Assembly: GCA_002714125.1 (NCBI GenBank)
Contig: PAWP01000122.1
Location: forward strand, 1 to 6,872
Length of the DNA: 6,872 nucleotides
Origin: Gammaproteobacteria bacterium
GTDB lineage: Bacteria; Pseudomonadota; Gammaproteobacteria; Pseudomonadales; Azotimanducaceae_A
Direction: 5' to 3'
Position 1 is the stretch's first letter, and every line of letters starts with the position of its first letter. This document shows positions 5,109 to 6,872 of this stretch, in pieces. Under the pieces are notes generated by a model. It was given only the letters and a program-made list of their open reading frames with translations, had not been told where the DNA came from and ran no database searches. Made by a program: the position numbers and the translations under genes.

Positions 5109-5924
5109 TTAGGCTGCGGCCTGCACACCCCACTCAAGCGCATTACCCAGTAGGGTTTTGAAGTTGTCTGTGGCCCATACTCCGTGGAAGTCGAGGGGCA
5201 CAGATCGGTCGTCGGATATGGTGGTATCTACGGTCACCTGAACATTGGTGGTAGGTGTGTGGCAGTGACCAAATGAAAAATAGGCAACTGCACCTTTACC
5301 GACTGTACGCACATACCCAAGAGCTCGTCGCTTGCCGTCGGGCAACAGTGAGGAATCAGAACCATAGATGTCAGGCACGTAGTCTGTAGTGTCAATGTCA
5401 GTCGTGGTAAGCAGCAGCTCCGTATCGGGATGGATCACTTCAATCATATAGGGCTCATCCTGTACCGCGAAGCTCGCAGGCAGTCCTTTCATGAGCGGGT
5501 GGTCAGCATTCTCGACCTTAACGTTGAATTCCATAATCGGCGGGTGTGTTAGGAAAAAGCTCCCTAAGGCCTCGTGGTATGACGTTTTTACCCAACGACG
5601 TTGGAGTTTGCCTTCGACCCGAACGGCCTTTCCGCCCGAGCTGCCATGCAGGGCAAGCCAGCGCCCACCTGCTTTGAGCCAGGTGTTGAGGGCAGTGGTT
5701 TGTTCGTCATCGGCGAACGGACCGGCGACGTAGGTGATCAGCAACTGACAGTCTGCGAGCCACTTGCTGCAGTCAGTAAAGTCATTGCAGACCGATACAT
5801 GCACGTTGCCTAAGCCCTGCAGGGCCGAGAGGATCTGTAAGCGAGCAAAGTCCATGTCGTGGCCGGCATGTTGGCCAACGGGGAAGCCACCAACAACAAG
5901 ATGGGCGCGGATAGGGTTAGGCAT
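5109..5924 (-). CDS. ThuA-like domain protein
   Basis: The 271-residue product has the ThuA-like fold, a relative of class I glutamine amidotransferases, named for a trehalose-utilisation protein of rhizobia; most members have no proven reaction. Features are an N-terminal strand with the HxxHD motif (VVGGFPVGQHAGHDMDFARL, 10-29), an alpha/beta core with LLITYVAGPFADDEQ (61-75), GGRWLALHGSSGG (86-98) where the family's conserved His93 sits, NADHPLMKGLP (139-149), and GKGAVAYFSFGHCHTP (209-224). No amidotransferase nucleophile elbow of the GxCxG type is visible at the 93 position, as expected for ThuA rather than an amidotransferase. There is no signal peptide. ATG 5924 is chosen over GTG 5939 because GGAG (5934-5937 on the complement) lies 9 nt before it. 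The serine hydrolase gene ends 67 bp upstream on the same strand, so co-transcription is possible. Role inferred only broadly: sugar or polyol metabolism. Confidence 0.85.
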   Translation of the reverse strand: MPNPIRAHLVVGGFPVGQHAGHDMDFARLQILSALQGLGNVHVSVCNDFTDCSKWLADCQLLITYVAGPFADDEQTTALNTWLKAGGRWLALHGSSGGKAVRVEGKLQRRWVKTSYHEALGSFFLTHPPIMEFNVKVENADHPLMKGLPASFAVQDEPYMIEVIHPDTELLLTTTDIDTTDYVPDIYGSDSSLLPDGKRRALGYVRTVGKGAVAYFSFGHCHTPTTNVQVTVDTTISDDRSVPLDFHGVWATDNFKTLLGNALEWGVQAAA

Positions 5925-5991
5925 TGGGTTGCACTCCACTGCAGATTAGAAGTGACAATACTATCAGTTGACCGTGGAACGGGCTGTTGTC
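5925..5991 (-). other. Spacer between serine hydrolase and ThuA-like genes
   Basis: This 67-bp spacer holds the ThuA-like gene's Shine-Dalgarno (GGAG on the minus strand, 5934-5937). An AT-richer patch around 5941-5965 could house a promoter, but no paired -35 and -10 hexamers at acceptable spacing are evident. No terminator hairpin was found after the hydrolase stop, which is compatible with co-transcription. Confidence 0.4.
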
Positions 5992-6872
5992 TCAAATTGA
6001 GCCTGCCGCGAGCTGCGAGGCCAGTTTGAGTTCTACATACTGGCCGATCGCGATGGCCTGATAGGCAGAGCGTGCCCCATCGAGGCCTCGCCAGCGCGCG
6101 GTCGTGACCACCACGCTCCGGTGTTCCGGTAGCACAATCAACTGCTGGCCGCCGAAGCCGCGCGCGACCCAGCTGCGTTCGTTGTATTCGGGAATCCACC
6201 AGAGATAGCCGTAGCCCATGGCCTGGCCGGCACCAATCTGGCGTTGCGTCATCTTGTTTATCCAATTGGCCGATACAATCTGGCGACCCTCCCAAAGACC
6301 CTCGGCTAGCATCAGCTGGCCAAGCTTTACGAGGTCGCGGGTGGACATTCGTAGTGCGGAGGCACCGTTGGTAGAACCGTCGCGGAGTTGTTGCCATGTT
6401 ACGGGGCCAAAGGCTAGGGGCCTGAAGAGATAGCGTTCGGCGAACTCGGCATAAGGCATGCCAGCCGCAGCGGCGATCACCTCGCCAATGAGATGGGCCC
6501 CGCCTGATGAATAGTTGAAGGCCACGCCGGGTGGTCGCACCCGGTTCCGGGACAGATAGTGGTGAGTAGGCACAAGCGCCGATTGCCAGGCAACGTATTC
6601 CGCGAGCTTGGCCTCATCCCAGTCGAGTCCGGCCGACATGGTCAGCAGGTGTTCCAGGGTCAATCCCTCCGCGTCGGGTGCGAGCTCGCTGTGATTCGCG
6701 CTGAGATACCGGGTCACAGGATCTTTCAGGTCCAGTAGGTTCTGGTCGAGTGCGATCCCGAACAGCAGGGCGGTCACGCCTTTGGTAACCGAGCGGATGT
6801 CGCGTTGATCGCCCGCCCGGCCTTCGTAATAGGCTTCGACCACAAATTCGCCATCTCTCCAGACCACCAGCG
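5992..6872 (-). CDS. Class C beta-lactamase-like serine hydrolase (S12 family), N-terminus cut by right edge
   Basis: This belongs to the AmpC-fold family that includes DD-peptidases, esterases such as EstB and true class C beta-lactamases. The frame remains open at the right edge, so the beginning is missing; an apparent GTG at 6867 should not be taken as the start. Numbering from that codon, SVTK (26-29) carries the acylated serine and its lysine, HLLTMSAGLDWDE (73-85) is the typical family stretch, and NYSSGG (118-123) supplies the Tyr of the second motif as Y-S-S rather than Y-x-N. RGFGGQQLIVLPEHRSVVV (236-254) takes the place of the K/H-T-G strand. The missing part is probably a few tens of residues, perhaps with a signal peptide. 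The departures from YxN and KTG favour an esterase- or amidase-like hydrolase over antibiotic resistance. It ends 67 bp upstream of the ThuA-like gene on the same strand. Confidence 0.88.
   Translation of the reverse strand, partial: LVVWRDGEFVVEAYYEGRAGDQRDIRSVTKGVTALLFGIALDQNLLDLKDPVTRYLSANHSELAPDAEGLTLEHLLTMSAGLDWDEAKLAEYVAWQSALVPTHHYLSRNRVRPPGVAFNYSSGGAHLIGEVIAAAAGMPYAEFAERYLFRPLAFGPVTWQQLRDGSTNGASALRMSTRDLVKLGQLMLAEGLWEGRQIVSANWINKMTQRQIGAGQAMGYGYLWWIPEYNERSWVARGFGGQQLIVLPEHRSVVVTTARWRGLDGARSAYQAIAIGQYVELKLASQLAAGSI

Overview
The window looks like chromosomal DNA of a fairly GC-rich proteobacterium, most probably a gammaproteobacterium. This rests on close visible similarity of XseA, GuaA and TadA to their E. 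coli counterparts and on the xseA / guaA / tadA neighbourhood, a reshuffled form of the gammaproteobacterial xseA-guaB-guaA(-tadA) arrangement. No phage, transposase, integrase, CRISPR, rRNA or tRNA gene is visible.

Layout. (1) 1-633, minus strand: N-terminal 211 residues of exonuclease VII large subunit (xseA), running off the left edge. (2) 634-983: a 350-bp divergent spacer where guaB would often lie. It holds no guaB remnant. It does hold a REP-like palindrome, a possible 55-residue Cys/Trp-rich small ORF (674-841), mutually exclusive hairpins, and a GC-rich inverted repeat around a candidate guaA -10 box. (3) 984-2564, plus strand: complete guaA. (4) 2565-2632: a short spacer with a weak terminator-like hairpin and a second copy of the guaA 3' end (encoding TIEWE-stop), which now supplies the ribosome binding site of tadA. 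(5) 2633-3136, plus: complete tadA. (6) 3159-3983, minus: a phytanoyl-CoA dioxygenase (PhyH)-family Fe(II)/2-oxoglutarate oxygenase, convergent with tadA. (7) 4145-4966, plus: a crotonase-family protein, divergent from the PhyH gene. (8) 5109-5924, minus: a ThuA-like protein. (9) 5992-6872, minus: a class C beta-lactamase-like (S12) serine hydrolase, its N-terminus cut by the right edge.

How the genes relate. The left half is housekeeping: DNA repair, GMP synthesis and tRNA wobble editing. The right half is an accessory-looking group of lone catabolic or scavenging enzymes (oxygenase, CoA-ester isomerase/hydratase type, ThuA-like, serine hydrolase) with no transporter or regulator in view. 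I cannot show a common pathway. The most interesting signal is the duplicated guaA 3' end. It fits a scar of an integrative element at a known type of attachment site, and it implies that guaA and tadA were once only 3 bp apart.
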